A DNA stretch of 64,000 nucleotides, taken from assembly GCA_028752905.1 (NCBI GenBank), contig JAQNBH010000007.1:18201613-18265612 (forward strand). The letters are read 5' to 3'. Below are positions 52,701-56,884 of the stretch, one piece after another. Within the stretch, counting starts at the first letter, position 1. Each line of letters begins with the position of its first letter. Source of the DNA: Cladorhizidae sp. MBARI D1340-BT2. Taxonomy: Eukaryota > Porifera > Demospongiae > Poecilosclerida > Cladorhizidae. The position numbers and the translations under genes were made by a program. The notes under the pieces are model-generated. The model was not told where the DNA came from and did no database searches. It worked only from the letters and a program-made list of their open reading frames with translations.

Positions 52701-54775
52701 ATTTATTGCTATTTGCCTCCTGCCTGGTTACAATTTGGAAGGGGTTACAATTGGTAGGGCGGTCAGCTGAGACTGAGCTACTTGTGGTTACAACAATGGT
52801 TCCTGTGGAGGAAATAGGTGTATCCCCAGAGCTGTGTGAACAAGGGCTCTTAATTTCATCTGTGGTTTGTAAATCACTTATGGTAATATTAATATGGGCA
52901 GAAGGAAAATTAGCCCAAGCTTTAGTGGTAATAGGGGCAGAAAGAAAGTGCACTGTGCCAATTAATTAACACCCAAGTGTCTCTCTTCTAATCACCATAA
53001 CTTAGCAGTGCTTGCAGTAAAAACTATCTGAACTGCTCATATCACAGAGCACTAAAAGAGCTCTCAAATGGCATTACAAAAAATGAGCCAACTATGGCAA
53101 AGTTATGATTGGCCCAAAAAAACACCAAAAATATGGGTGCAGTTTTTGAGTGACCTTGATGTTGTTGGCTGTGCCTATAGAGACATTCAAAATCGTGTCA
53201 TATGAAATCACATAGAATAAGCAAGAATTTGGTACCAAAATTACCAGCACAGAGGAAAGACAAAAAACCAAAAGGGTTGCGGTGATTTACAAATGTGTGA
53301 CAACTTTTAGTTTGATGACGCTATTTCCCCATTAGTATGGACGAATGGTTAACTACCAGCGTTTATGGTGTACTAGACACCAGAGCCAACCTTGACACGT
53401 TCCTTCAAGAAAACAACCAAAAACGAATGTCTACTTTGAGTTGTCTTTGCCAGTGAGTTCATGACAGTTGCAATATACTTTCCCTTAAAACATAACCAAC
53501 TGTAGAATCAACTACCATTGGAATGGTTTACACCAATGGGCGGTATTACATCATTTCATCAAAGTCAAGAAGAATAGAATGCGAGATGTTCATTACGCCA
53601 TGGTTACAACCTCACGTAGAAGTTTAGTATTGAGAACCTATAATAAGTCAACTTCAGCTTACTGACCTGTCTGCCTGGGCAAGTTTGATCCAGAGAACAA
53701 GAGGGGGTATTGATGTCTAACTGGATGATAACTGGGTGGACGGGGAGGTGGATGGCATCTCACTGTGAATGATCGATTAGCTGGTGTCACTAATGCATGA
53801 ACCTTCTGTATTTGAAAAGGTAAAGGGTCTTCTACATATTTGTGTTCTTCATCGGTAAGTACTTTTTCCCTTCCCCCCCCCCCCCCCCCCCAATAATACT
53901 AGAGGGAAAAAGAAAAAAAGAATATATTGGTGGACAAGAGAGGAAAGAATTTACCAATGTCTACCACAAACACTCGATATATTCTTAAAATACTGTTTGC
54001 CTTATATAATACAAAAGCAGCGTAATGTTGGTGCTCATTATTTAAAATTCTCAGTCCATTGTGTTTGTTTTTTCATTGGTGAACTTTTCGTTCTGTGCAG
54101 CATGAACATGTAGAAGCCTCACTATGTGCACACTCAGTAGCGTGTTTATTGCATTGACAACCTTTACCAATTTTCATGTTTCATCAGTAGCTGCAATGAC
54201 TTTCTCGATAATCAACTTAAATTTACTCACTCGACTTTTCGGCTGCTCAATCTTACTTGAGTCTTAGCGTCTCTGGCTCTGGTGAAGGCTTCTGAGAGTT
54301 CATTGAAAGTAGTAGTTGCTAGTGATTGGAAAGTTTGAAGTTTCCTGGCAGTATGAATGTGCTTATGGTTCCTGAATGGGGTTGGAAGATAGCAGATGAT
54401 AGGTGATGGAAACAGGCAGTGAAGGTGGAATTTCAGAATATTATGGTCTGGCGGCTTTACTTCATTAAGATTGTACACATGCTGGAAAAATTTTTAGAGC
54501 TAAAATTAGCCAAAATCACCATCTAGGATATTAAGAAGCTATCAAGTAAGTTTTAGCTGGGACGAGAGTTTTGTTGTGTGTGTGTGCGTGCTCACGCATG
54601 TGTGTGTGTTTGGTGGTGTACATCCAATATATGGAGCACTCCTTCATATATTTAAACTGAAAGGTATGATTTCCTTACTTAGACTGTTATGGTTTCAACC
54701 TCTTCCAGGTAATGCTGGGTTTGAGACTGCAGACCACATAGTGAGCAGAACCGCTTACATCCACATGAACAGCAG
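10676..54775 (+). CDS. FOXRED2: FOXRED2-like FAD-dependent oxidoreductase, seven internal exons (partial gene)
   Basis: Seven exons (10676-10747, 10814-10876, 39486-39601, 43841-43995, 45073-45130, 46928-46994, 54709-54775) join in phase into about 199 codons without a stop. FOXRED2 (ERFAD) is known as an ER-lumen flavoprotein that acts in ER-associated degradation with SEL1L, OS-9 and the reductase ERdj5. The joined protein shows the end of the FAD-binding Rossmann unit (GLQLGYFL, then [10 protein letters not shown]), the arginine-rich [10 protein letters not shown] and LISINKR motifs, [13 protein letters not shown], a VVVCTGL motif where the family has an ATG-type motif, and the second dinucleotide-binding loop [13 protein letters not shown]. 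The human protein is about 680 residues, so roughly 30 percent is present. The start exon and the C-terminal exons were not found. Six introns total about 43.5 kb and are mostly repeats. The family assignment rests on motif recognition, not on a search. Confidence 0.88.
10814..10876 (+). CDS. FOXRED2: FOXRED2-like exon B
   Basis: The acceptor is CTTTGCTGCAG and the donor is GTAGAG. The exon encodes [20 protein letters not shown] between two split glycine codons. This motif is a hallmark of the family. The 39-bp minisatellite starts six bases past the exon end, so the donor site has almost no unique intron sequence after it. Confidence 0.9.
10883..15108. repeat. 39-bp minisatellite, first block, about 108 copies
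   Basis: Units are built from GAGTTGCTGCTGTCC, then TAGTG or TTGTG, then TTAAATATATAG, then RCCACAG. The main variable sites are CCTAG/CCTTG and AGACC/AGGCC. Occasional longer units repeat AAATAT (about 11,725, 11,845 and 12,050), and some units are shortened (about 13,250, 13,690 and 14,125). The period is a multiple of three and nearly stop-free, which explains open frames of 1,416 codons (minus) and several hundred codons (plus). It fills the first 4.2 kb of the giant FOXRED2-like intron. Confidence 0.97.
15109..15186. repeat. Left Harbinger terminus with sub-terminal hairpin
   Basis: Besides the 46-bp terminal inverted repeat, GGTTCACAACAC near the end is matched by an inverted GTGTTGTGAACC about 50 bp inside. 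The terminus can therefore fold on itself. The GCGTTGCGTTGCGT-type core is GC-rich compared with the surroundings. Confidence 0.8.
15389..15510. repeat. Short tandem repeat inside the Harbinger element
   Basis: Three to four copies of a CTAGCTATATAAAGAATGGC-type unit, with a CTAGCTATAACTAGCTATA linker, lie between the left terminus and the MADF fragment. Confidence 0.75.
15544..15645 (+). pseudogene. MADF/Myb-like DNA-binding fragment of Harbinger
   Basis: The frame reads [20 protein letters not shown] before a stop at 15,643. The [15 protein letters not shown] core is the third-helix region of the MADF/Myb-SANT domain found in the second protein of Harbinger elements, which helps the transposase bind its ends. 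Upstream helices were not identified. Only about 34 codons remain, so it is a fragment. Confidence 0.7.
16189..16600 (-). pseudogene. PIF/Harbinger transposase N-terminal remnant
   Basis: On the minus strand, an acidic run ([10 protein letters not shown]) leads into [20 protein letters not shown]. After frame changes follow SDPESFQIF and [13 protein letters not shown]. Further on comes [15 protein letters not shown] at about 16,189-16,233, a conserved PIF transposase stretch before the DDE core. Stops and frameshifts separate these parts, and the DDE catalytic residues were not found. The transposase would cut and paste the element, but this copy cannot. Confidence 0.75.
16609..16730. repeat. 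Right Harbinger terminus with large hairpin
   Basis: GGCCGAGCGGAGCGTTGCGT near 16,616 is repeated inverted at the outer end (ACGCAACGCTCCGCTCGGCC near 16,687-16,706). The loop between them holds ATGCA-type repeats (CAATGCAATGCAATG). The right end can therefore form a near-perfect hairpin, unlike the simpler left end. Confidence 0.85.
16731..17815. repeat. 39-bp minisatellite, second block, about 28 copies
   Basis: This continues the 39-bp array after the Harbinger insertion. The units are more uniform than in the first block, mostly the CCTAG form. It decays at about 17,800 into GGCCACAACAGTTACTGTTG. Confidence 0.96.
17816..18060. other. Intron sequence, nothing recognised
   Basis: The stretch is a unique-looking part of the giant intron between two minisatellites. 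No exon-like or mobile-element motif was seen. Confidence 0.4.
18062..18390. repeat. Minisatellite, 45-bp unit, about 7 copies
   Basis: Units contain GGTTGCAGTGGTGGAGTGGC followed by TCAGTGCCAAGCATGCCTTG. Outer copies are diverged and central ones nearly identical. Open frames of 15-residue period on both strands are artefacts. Confidence 0.93.
18391..19857. other. Intron sequence with mobile-element ends and simple repeats
   Basis: A C tract at 18,541-18,557 begins a GC-rich block that ends at about 18,670 with CCTAAATACACCCCTG. Inverted, that end reads CAGGGGTGTATTTAGG, like the terminus of the 156-bp MITE at 47.7 kb, so this is probably one end of a related hAT-type MITE. Bases 18,745-18,985 contain an inverted pair of the fold-back family described at 42.4 kb. 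A GTT-rich tract lies at 19,700-19,762. No exon was recognised. Confidence 0.5.
18745..18985. mobile_element. Fold-back MITE-like element
   Basis: ATCAACTTGAAATTTACTCT near 18,771 is matched by inverted CAATTTCAAGTTGATCATTG near 18,946. The same termini occur at 42.36-42.67 kb and about 54.2 kb, so this is a dispersed family with long inverted ends and no coding capacity. Confidence 0.55.
19858..39180. repeat. Giant 19-bp satellite-like array, about 1,000 copies
   Basis: The unit is AGTG[C/T]AGT[A/G]TAGAACATGC. Almost all variation is a C/T and an A/G choice at two fixed positions. Occasional CAGTACAG units carry a third change. Shortened 14-bp units (GTGTAGAACATGCA joined directly) cluster at about 30.2-31.4 kb and 35.9-37.7 kb. 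One longer unit lies near 29,815. The reverse complement has no stop in any frame, so three overlapping minus-strand frames of about 6,450 codons exist; none is a plausible gene. An assembly gap interrupts the array, so its true length is unknown. It lies wholly inside the second FOXRED2-like intron shown here. Confidence 0.98.
26353..26452. other. Assembly gap of 100 N
   Basis: Exactly 100 undetermined bases interrupt the 19-bp array. The round number suggests a placeholder, so the array may be much longer than drawn. Confidence 0.99.
39388..39442. repeat. CA dinucleotide repeat
   Basis: ACACAC runs interrupted by AT and GC steps lie about 45 bases before the acceptor of exon C. The tract is part of the unique 3-prime end of the giant intron. 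Confidence 0.9.
39486..39601 (+). CDS. FOXRED2: FOXRED2-like exon C
   Basis: The acceptor is TTTTTCTAATTCTTAG and the donor is GTAAGA. The exon encodes [20 protein letters not shown], then [19 protein letters not shown]. This aligns by eye with the conserved NxRHDWNSLLSHD and HYSxxYFP motifs of FOXRED2. It starts by completing a glycine codon begun in exon B, 28.6 kb upstream, and ends in phase 0. Confidence 0.92.
39602..40812. other. Intron sequence with a 97-bp tandem duplication
   Basis: The start of the intron after exon C holds no recognisable gene. At 39,941 and 40,038 a segment beginning TACCTCTGTCTTCAAGCTCT is repeated nearly perfectly for about 95 bp. Short frames on the minus strand lack motifs. 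Confidence 0.5.
40814..41171. repeat. Minisatellite, 36-bp unit, about 10 copies
   Basis: Units contain AATGAATCCTTCGCTAAGTT followed by AGTAAACTATGCCTTG or ATAAACTGTACAATG. The two forms alternate in the middle, a small higher-order pattern. The 118-codon frame of 12-residue period follows from the repeat. Confidence 0.93.
41354..42091. repeat. Tandem repeat, 80-bp unit, about 9 copies
   Basis: Each unit runs GATGTAATCAAGCTAGCTTG, TGTGCTGCTCTATAATTAGA, GACGTGCTGTATTATAAGCA, GAACAAATAAGCCGTGT. Two non-adjacent copies share a TATACACAG variant, which suggests duplication in blocks of two. Confidence 0.95.
42358..42665. mobile_element. Nested fold-back MITE-like elements
   Basis: The segment 42358-42460 is an inverted repeat: CAATGACCTGCTCAATAATC at the left faces GATTATTGCGAAGGTCATTG at the right. 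The right arm also pairs with 42,605-42,665, where AACTCTCAGTTGACATATG faces TATGTCAACTGAGAGTT (from about 42,475). Copies of the same ends occur at 18.7-19.0 kb and 54.2 kb. No coding capacity is seen. Confidence 0.65.
42735..42861. repeat. Left part of a 34-bp-type repeat interrupted by a hAT element
   Basis: Phrases GTGATTGGTGTTTATGATG and TAACTGGTTGTGGTCTACAT match the array at 43,551-43,742. The hAT element sits between the two parts, so the repeat predates the insertion. Confidence 0.7.
42862..43550 (+). mobile_element. Short hAT DNA transposon, 689 bp, degenerate
   Basis: The ends are CAGTGTTGCC and GGCAACACTG, a perfect 10-bp inverted repeat. The flanks TTATGATG and AATTGATG agree at five of eight positions and fit a decayed 8-bp target duplication, as expected for hAT. 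Sub-terminal GTTTGGATTTT motifs are repeated. The element contains only the C-terminal part of a transposase, so it is an internally deleted copy that could move only with help from another element. Confidence 0.85.
43100..43452 (+). pseudogene. hAT transposase C-terminal dimerisation domain
   Basis: One frame reads [20 protein letters not shown]. After a frameshift near 43,185 the other reads [20 protein letters not shown], then [20 protein letters not shown] and onward to a stop at 43,450. The pattern [20 protein letters not shown] is the hAT dimerisation region that holds transposase subunits together. The zinc finger and catalytic parts are absent. It is a dead fragment inside the 689-bp hAT element. 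Confidence 0.85.
43615..43742. repeat. Minisatellite, 34-bp unit, about 4 copies
   Basis: Units contain CTGGTTGTTGTCTACATGGT followed by AAAGGGTCACCTAA. The array ends about 100 bp before the acceptor of exon D. Confidence 0.9.
43841..43995 (+). CDS. FOXRED2: FOXRED2-like exon D
   Basis: The acceptor is GTGCCATATTAG and the donor is GTGAGT. The exon encodes [20 protein letters not shown], then [25 protein letters not shown] and a split cysteine codon. The order of a helix before an IQYxT strand, then a D-Q-G-E/Q-V-H loop and a hydrophobic VVV strand, matches FOXRED2. The 155 bp leave two bases for the next exon. Confidence 0.9.
43996..45072. repeat. Pyrimidine-rich intron with a CCACACTCTCAC array
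   Basis: The whole intron is rich in C and T on the + strand. Bases 44,270-44,582 are a 15- to 16-bp array of CACACTCTCACCACC units. A CA run lies near 44,137-44,152. The remainder to about 45,005 is loosely periodic CCACTCCCTCACC sequence. No gene is seen; open frames here are low-complexity Ser/Val/Glu or His/Leu/Pro. Confidence 0.9.
45073..45130 (+). CDS. FOXRED2: FOXRED2-like exon E
   Basis: The acceptor is TTCCTAACTTAG and the donor is GTAAGT. With two bases from exon D it encodes [20 protein letters not shown]. The TGL step and the following P-x-G-x-E spacing match the family. The first residue is Cys where ATG-type motifs usually have Ala. The exon ends in phase 0. Confidence 0.88.
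45412..45630 (-). pseudogene. Pogo/Tigger-like transposase C-terminal fragment
   Basis: The minus-strand frame reads [20 protein letters not shown], then [15 protein letters not shown], then an acidic tail ([16 protein letters not shown]). The sequence SFxxxGISNxLDGxEDxLI is the characteristic end of pogo-type (Tc1/mariner superfamily) transposases. It is followed by a Pro run from a C/G tract. No DDE core or inverted terminal repeats were found nearby, so this is a small relic lying antisense in the intron after exon E. Confidence 0.7.
45631..45954. other. Intron sequence, nothing recognised
   Basis: This AT-rich stretch between the pogo relic and the 59-bp array has no motif that I recognise. 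Confidence 0.4.
45955..46430. repeat. Tandem repeat, 59-bp unit, about 8 copies
   Basis: Each unit has a GC-containing half (GCACTCCTGCAACAGAGTGC, a short palindrome GCACTC/GAGTGC) and an AT half (TATATATTATATTATATAT). The array ends in a pure TA run at about 46,396-46,420. Confidence 0.95.
46431..46724. other. AT-rich intron sequence
   Basis: No gene or repeat was recognised in this short AT-rich stretch. Confidence 0.4.
46725..46927. repeat. Minisatellite, 39-bp unit, about 5 copies, running into a splice acceptor
   Basis: Units contain TTGTATTTGTAATAATGATT and GCTATGCATATATTATAAC. The family is unrelated to the 39-bp array of the giant intron. The last unit is cut at AACTTGTAG, where the TAG is the acceptor of exon F, so the acceptor arises from the repeat unit itself plus one base change. 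Confidence 0.93.
46928..46994 (+). CDS. FOXRED2: FOXRED2-like exon F
   Basis: The acceptor is ATTACAACTTGTAG and the donor is GTAGGC. The exon encodes [20 protein letters not shown] and GR plus the first base of a glycine codon. The strand VLILGRG opens the second dinucleotide-binding fold. There is no good pyrimidine tract before the acceptor because the 39-bp repeat occupies that place. Confidence 0.9.
47018..47220. repeat. Minisatellite, 16-bp unit, about 12 copies
   Basis: The unit is GTGTAGTTTTGCCATG with a CCATG/CTATG variant. It starts about 25 bp after the donor of exon F. Confidence 0.95.
47221..47752. other. Degenerate TAGG-rich stretch and plain intron
   Basis: Bases 47,225-47,515 are loosely repetitive with AGGGCTAG and GGCTAGAAC words but have no fixed period. 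The minus-strand 90-codon frame over it is low complexity. Nothing is recognised from there to the MITE. Confidence 0.4.
47753..47908. mobile_element. 156-bp MITE with CAGGGCTGCATTTAGG ends
   Basis: The left end CAGGGCTGCATTTAGG and the inverted right end CAGAGCTGCATTTAGG agree at 15 of 16 bases. The flanks on both sides read TGAAG. The inner sequence is a G run on the left and a C run of about 21 on the right, so the element can fold into a GC-rich hairpin. The terminal sequence is hAT-like. Confidence 0.75.
47909..48271. other. Intron sequence, nothing recognised
   Basis: This AT-rich stretch lies between the MITE and the 27-bp array. No gene was seen. Confidence 0.4.
48272..49486. repeat. 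Minisatellite, 27-bp unit, about 45 copies
   Basis: Units are GATGCTGCTGATGAGCC plus a variable ten bases (TGACAAGACA, AGCCAAGACA, AAACAAGACA). A run of about 13 units (351 bp) is repeated: the order of variants at about 48,720-48,960 recurs at about 49,071-49,311. The period is a multiple of three. The + frame reads DAADEPDKT repeats within a 462-codon frame (48,250-49,638) whose tail contains a hydrophobic stretch, [16 protein letters not shown]. Other frames are also open, so coding is unproven. Confidence 0.95.
49725..49955. repeat. Short tandem repeat, 16- to 17-bp unit, about 14 copies
   Basis: The unit is AGCATTAATTAGCAGCT with GCGTTAGTTAGC variants. Confidence 0.92.
50008..50034 (+). 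other. Exon-like ATG segment, uncertain
   Basis: CCATGGCAGCTCCAGATC continues to AAG followed by GTAAGC. This looks like a start codon in a fair context, eight codons and a consensus splice donor. It could be the first exon of a small gene nested in the intron, but no matching downstream exon was identified. Confidence 0.15.
50300..50540. repeat. Dispersed repeat, copy 1
   Basis: The stretch around TGTGCAGGTGATTTTAGTGC, then GTTGCTTATTCTGTGAGCTT and TGTTGAATGTCTCTATG, matches 52,215-52,372 in the same direction and 53,150-53,268 inverted. Downstream, GTGTGAACGAGGGCTCTTAA also matches 52,834 onward. Confidence 0.75.
50545..51190. repeat. Tandem repeat, about 50-bp unit, about 12 copies
   Basis: Units contain AGCCCAAGCTTTAGTGGTAA, then TATGAGCAGAAGGAAACTGC and AATTAATTAGAG with variable ATTA copies. 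A single unit-like piece also occurs at 52,885-52,970, where no array has formed. Confidence 0.93.
51191..52214. other. Intron sequence with an unrecognised open frame
   Basis: A 110-codon + frame at 51,350-51,682 ([20 protein letters not shown] near its start) has no family that I recognise and ends in a poly-T tract. Its composition is protein-like at first, so a relic of a mobile element is possible. The rest shows no motif. Confidence 0.3.
52215..52985. repeat. Dispersed repeat, copy 2
   Basis: This segment parallels 50,300-51,000. Both contain the CTGTGCAGGT-ATTTTAGT-CCA block, the GGGCTCTTAA block with CATCTGTGGTTT, and the CCCAAGCTTTAGTGGTAATA block. The order is the same, so it is a duplicated segment, not separate short matches. 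An extra tRNA-like piece lies inside it. Confidence 0.7.
52557..52630 (+). ncRNA. tRNA-like sequence (tRNA pseudogene or SINE head)
   Basis: The 74-bp stretch has a perfect match to the internal A box (TGGCTCAATGG, 52,566-52,576) and a 9 of 11 match to the B box (TGTTCAAGCCT, 52,609-52,619). The ends GGGT and GCCC-A can pair weakly as an acceptor stem. The D-arm GGCT/AGCC pairs. The anticodon stem is poor, so a working tRNA is unlikely. Confidence 0.4.
53150..53268 (-). repeat. Dispersed repeat, copy 3 (inverted)
   Basis: Read on the minus strand, it gives TTTCCTCTGTGCTGGTAATT, then TTGGTACCAAATTCTTGCTT and ATTCTATGTG, matching copy 2. Copies 2 and 3 therefore form an inverted pair about 0.8 kb apart. 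Confidence 0.8.
53269..54180. other. Intron sequence, nothing recognised
   Basis: A C tract lies at 53,873-53,891. No gene or known element was seen. Confidence 0.4.
54190..54250. mobile_element. Single end of the fold-back MITE family
   Basis: GCAATGACTTTCTCGATAAT followed by CAACTTAAATTTACTCACTC matches the termini at 18.7 kb and 42.4 kb. A partner end was not found nearby. Confidence 0.5.
54709..54775 (+). CDS. FOXRED2: FOXRED2-like exon G
   Basis: The acceptor is CAACCTCTTCCAG and the donor is GTATTT. With one base from exon F it encodes [20 protein letters not shown] and NSR. It carries the end of the GRGNxxFETA dinucleotide-binding loop and the IHMxSR motif. The last codon is split. 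The expected next motif (a W-x-THYVGD type stretch) was not found before 64,000, so the following intron is longer than 9.2 kb. Confidence 0.92.
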
Positions 54776-54984
54776 GTATTTATATATGTGTGTGTGTGGG
54801 GGGGGTGTAGCAGTTTCTCTTTTGAGAGAACCCTTCCTGCCATGATTACTTCCTTTGTAACCATCAGAAGTAAAATGCACCAATGCACTTCCTTACCACA
54901 CTACCTTTCCCTTGAGGCCTAACCACCTCCAGGACCTGACCGCTTGGTCAGATAAGTAAGCTGGAGTGCAGGCAGAGCATGGTC

Positions 54985-55205
54985 GCCACATGTAGAGCAC
55001 ATGATGGGGGGGGGGGAACAGAGCGGGAGTCAAGGTAGAGCGTGATCACATGTAGAGCACATGGTGGGGGGCAGCGTGGGAGAGCGGGAGTCAAGGTAGA
55101 GCATGATCACATGTAGAGCACATGGTGGGGGGCAGCGTGGGAGAGCGGGAGTCAAGGTAGAGCGTGATCACATGTAGAGCGGGGAGCAGCAAGGGAGAGT
55201 GTGAA
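54985..55205. repeat. Tandem repeat, 61-bp unit, about 3.5 copies
   Basis: Units contain GAGCGGGAGTCAAGGTAGAG, then CGTGATCACATGTAGAGCAC and ATGGTGGGGGGCAGCG. A G run near 55,005-55,016 marks the left edge. Confidence 0.9.
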
Positions 55206-55684
55206 AGACATAATCCCACTGGCACACATTAATAATGCACCTCAAGGTAACATGTGCTTAATCGTAGTATATCTCTAAACCAAGTAGTGAAGAATGTCCA
55301 GGTAGGTAATGAACAGGAAGACTGACACCAGTCAACTGGGCATTAGGTCCTTCTTTTCCTCCGAGTTTCCCATCTCAAGGTAGTACTGATTGACCGACTC
55401 AAGTCTTACTAAGTAACTGCATTGATGGTGGCATTGATATGGACCCCAGTGATTGCAAAGGTTAAATATCTCTCACTCATTTGCCGATGATGATGATCAA
55501 CCCTCCAGCGGGAATACTTCTAGGAGTTTACCCAGTACTTCTAATACATGCAATGATATGTGTTGTAGTGCTGGGTACCAAAAGAGAGTTGCTTAGCAAA
55601 ACTGAAAAGGTATATGGATCTGGAACGATTTTTTGCTATCTACAAATCATGTGCATGGATTTATTTTTGCTGGAGTCATTAAAA
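55206..55684. other. Intron sequence, nothing recognised
   Basis: A 77-codon + frame at 55,481-55,714 is hydrophobic but shows no family motif. It overlaps the start of the hAT relic in another frame and may be part of it. Confidence 0.3.
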
Positions 55685-55985
55685 TTGTATTGCTATTACT
55701 GCCAAGCTGCATAGAGTTCAAAGCTTACTATTATTGCAGCATACTGTTATTCAAACATAATTCAAAGCTTACTGCAAAAGCAGAACTCGTATTCACTGTT
55801 GCCAACTGGGAAAAAGCCACAATAAGCTTTAAAAGAGCACGAATGTTGCAGAGCTCATGAGAAGCTGTAGCCTTCGACATTTCAGCAGGGTCTAGCCCTA
55901 TAACTGAAATACTTCAAAGTGAAGTTGATGTTCGCCGGAGAAGCAGCTTAATAAATCATCTCTCTGAGGCATTTCCATCAGAAAT
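55685..55985 (+). pseudogene. hAT transposase, N-terminal TTF-type zinc-finger remnant
   Basis: LYCYYC is followed by KLTAKAELVFTVANWEKATI and SFKRARM. The pattern CxxC, then F-x-x-NW-x-KA-x-x-F-K, is that of the TTF-type zinc finger that hAT proteins use to bind DNA. After a stop, AFDISAGSSPITEILQSEVD and SSLINHLSEAFPSEM follow in the same direction. The histidine of the finger is not clear. Confidence 0.55.
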
Positions 55986-56705
55986 GACCATGCTGGTGGC
56001 TCAAACTTGACTTGTCACGCCGGTGGCTGAAACTTGACTTGTCACGCTGGTGGCTCAAACTTGACTTGTCACGCTGGTGGCTCAAACTTGATTGTCACGT
56101 CACGCTGGTGGCTCAAACTTGATTTCACGCTGGTAGCTCAAACTTGAATGTCATGCTGGTGGCTCAAACTTGATTGTCACACTGGTGGCTCAAACTTGAT
56201 TGTCACGCTGGTGGCTCAAACTTGATTGTCACGCTGGTAGCTCAAACTTGACTGTCACGCTGGTGGCTCAAACTTGAACTGTCACGCTGGTGGCTCAAAC
56301 TTGACTTGTCACGCTGGTGGCTCAAACTTGACTGGTCACGCTGGTGGCTCAAACTTGACTGTCACGCTGGTGGCTCAAACTTGACTTGTCACGCTGGTGG
56401 CTCAAACTTGATTTCACGCTGGTAGCTCAAACTTGATTGTCACGCTGGTGGCTCAAACTTGATTTCACGCTGGTGGCTCAAACTTGATTTCACGCTGGTG
56501 GCTCAAACTTGACTTGTCACGCTGGTGGCTCAAACTTGACTGTCACGCTGGTGGCTCAAACTTGACTTGTCACGCTGGTGGCTCAAACTTGACTTGTCAC
56601 GCTGGTGGCTCAAACTTGATTTCACGCTGGTAGCTCAAACTTGATTGTCACGCTGGTGGCTCAAACTTGATTTCACGCTGGTGGCTCAAACTTGACTGTC
56701 ACGCT
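55986..56705. repeat. Minisatellite, 22- to 27-bp unit, about 29 copies
   Basis: Units are CACGCTGGTGGCTCAAACTT plus GACTTGT, GATTGT or GATTT. The variable tail makes the length uneven. It interrupts the hAT relic between the N-terminal region and the RNase H-like domain. Confidence 0.95.
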
Positions 56706-56884
56706 TCAACATGTGCTTGGAGAAGTGAGTGGAAGACCACAAATATGAGTTGCCAGAAATAATTATTGGAAATGATGCAGATAATGGCTCATCAAGTTCT
56801 ATATTCACTGATTGCTGAGTTACCTTTCCCACGGTTGGTTTTCAGTGCTAGCTGATGAGATTTGAGACATTTCTAACCGTGGAC
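56706..56884 (+). pseudogene. hAT transposase, start of RNase H-like domain
   Basis: LLQHVLGE and DHKYELPEIIIGNDADN precede FSVLADEI, a stop and DISNR. The motif F-x-x-LADEATDxSNxEQ holds the first catalytic aspartate of hAT transposases; the Asp of ADE is kept. A TGA replaces the residue after Ile. The next minisatellite begins exactly at the end of this motif. Confidence 0.75.
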
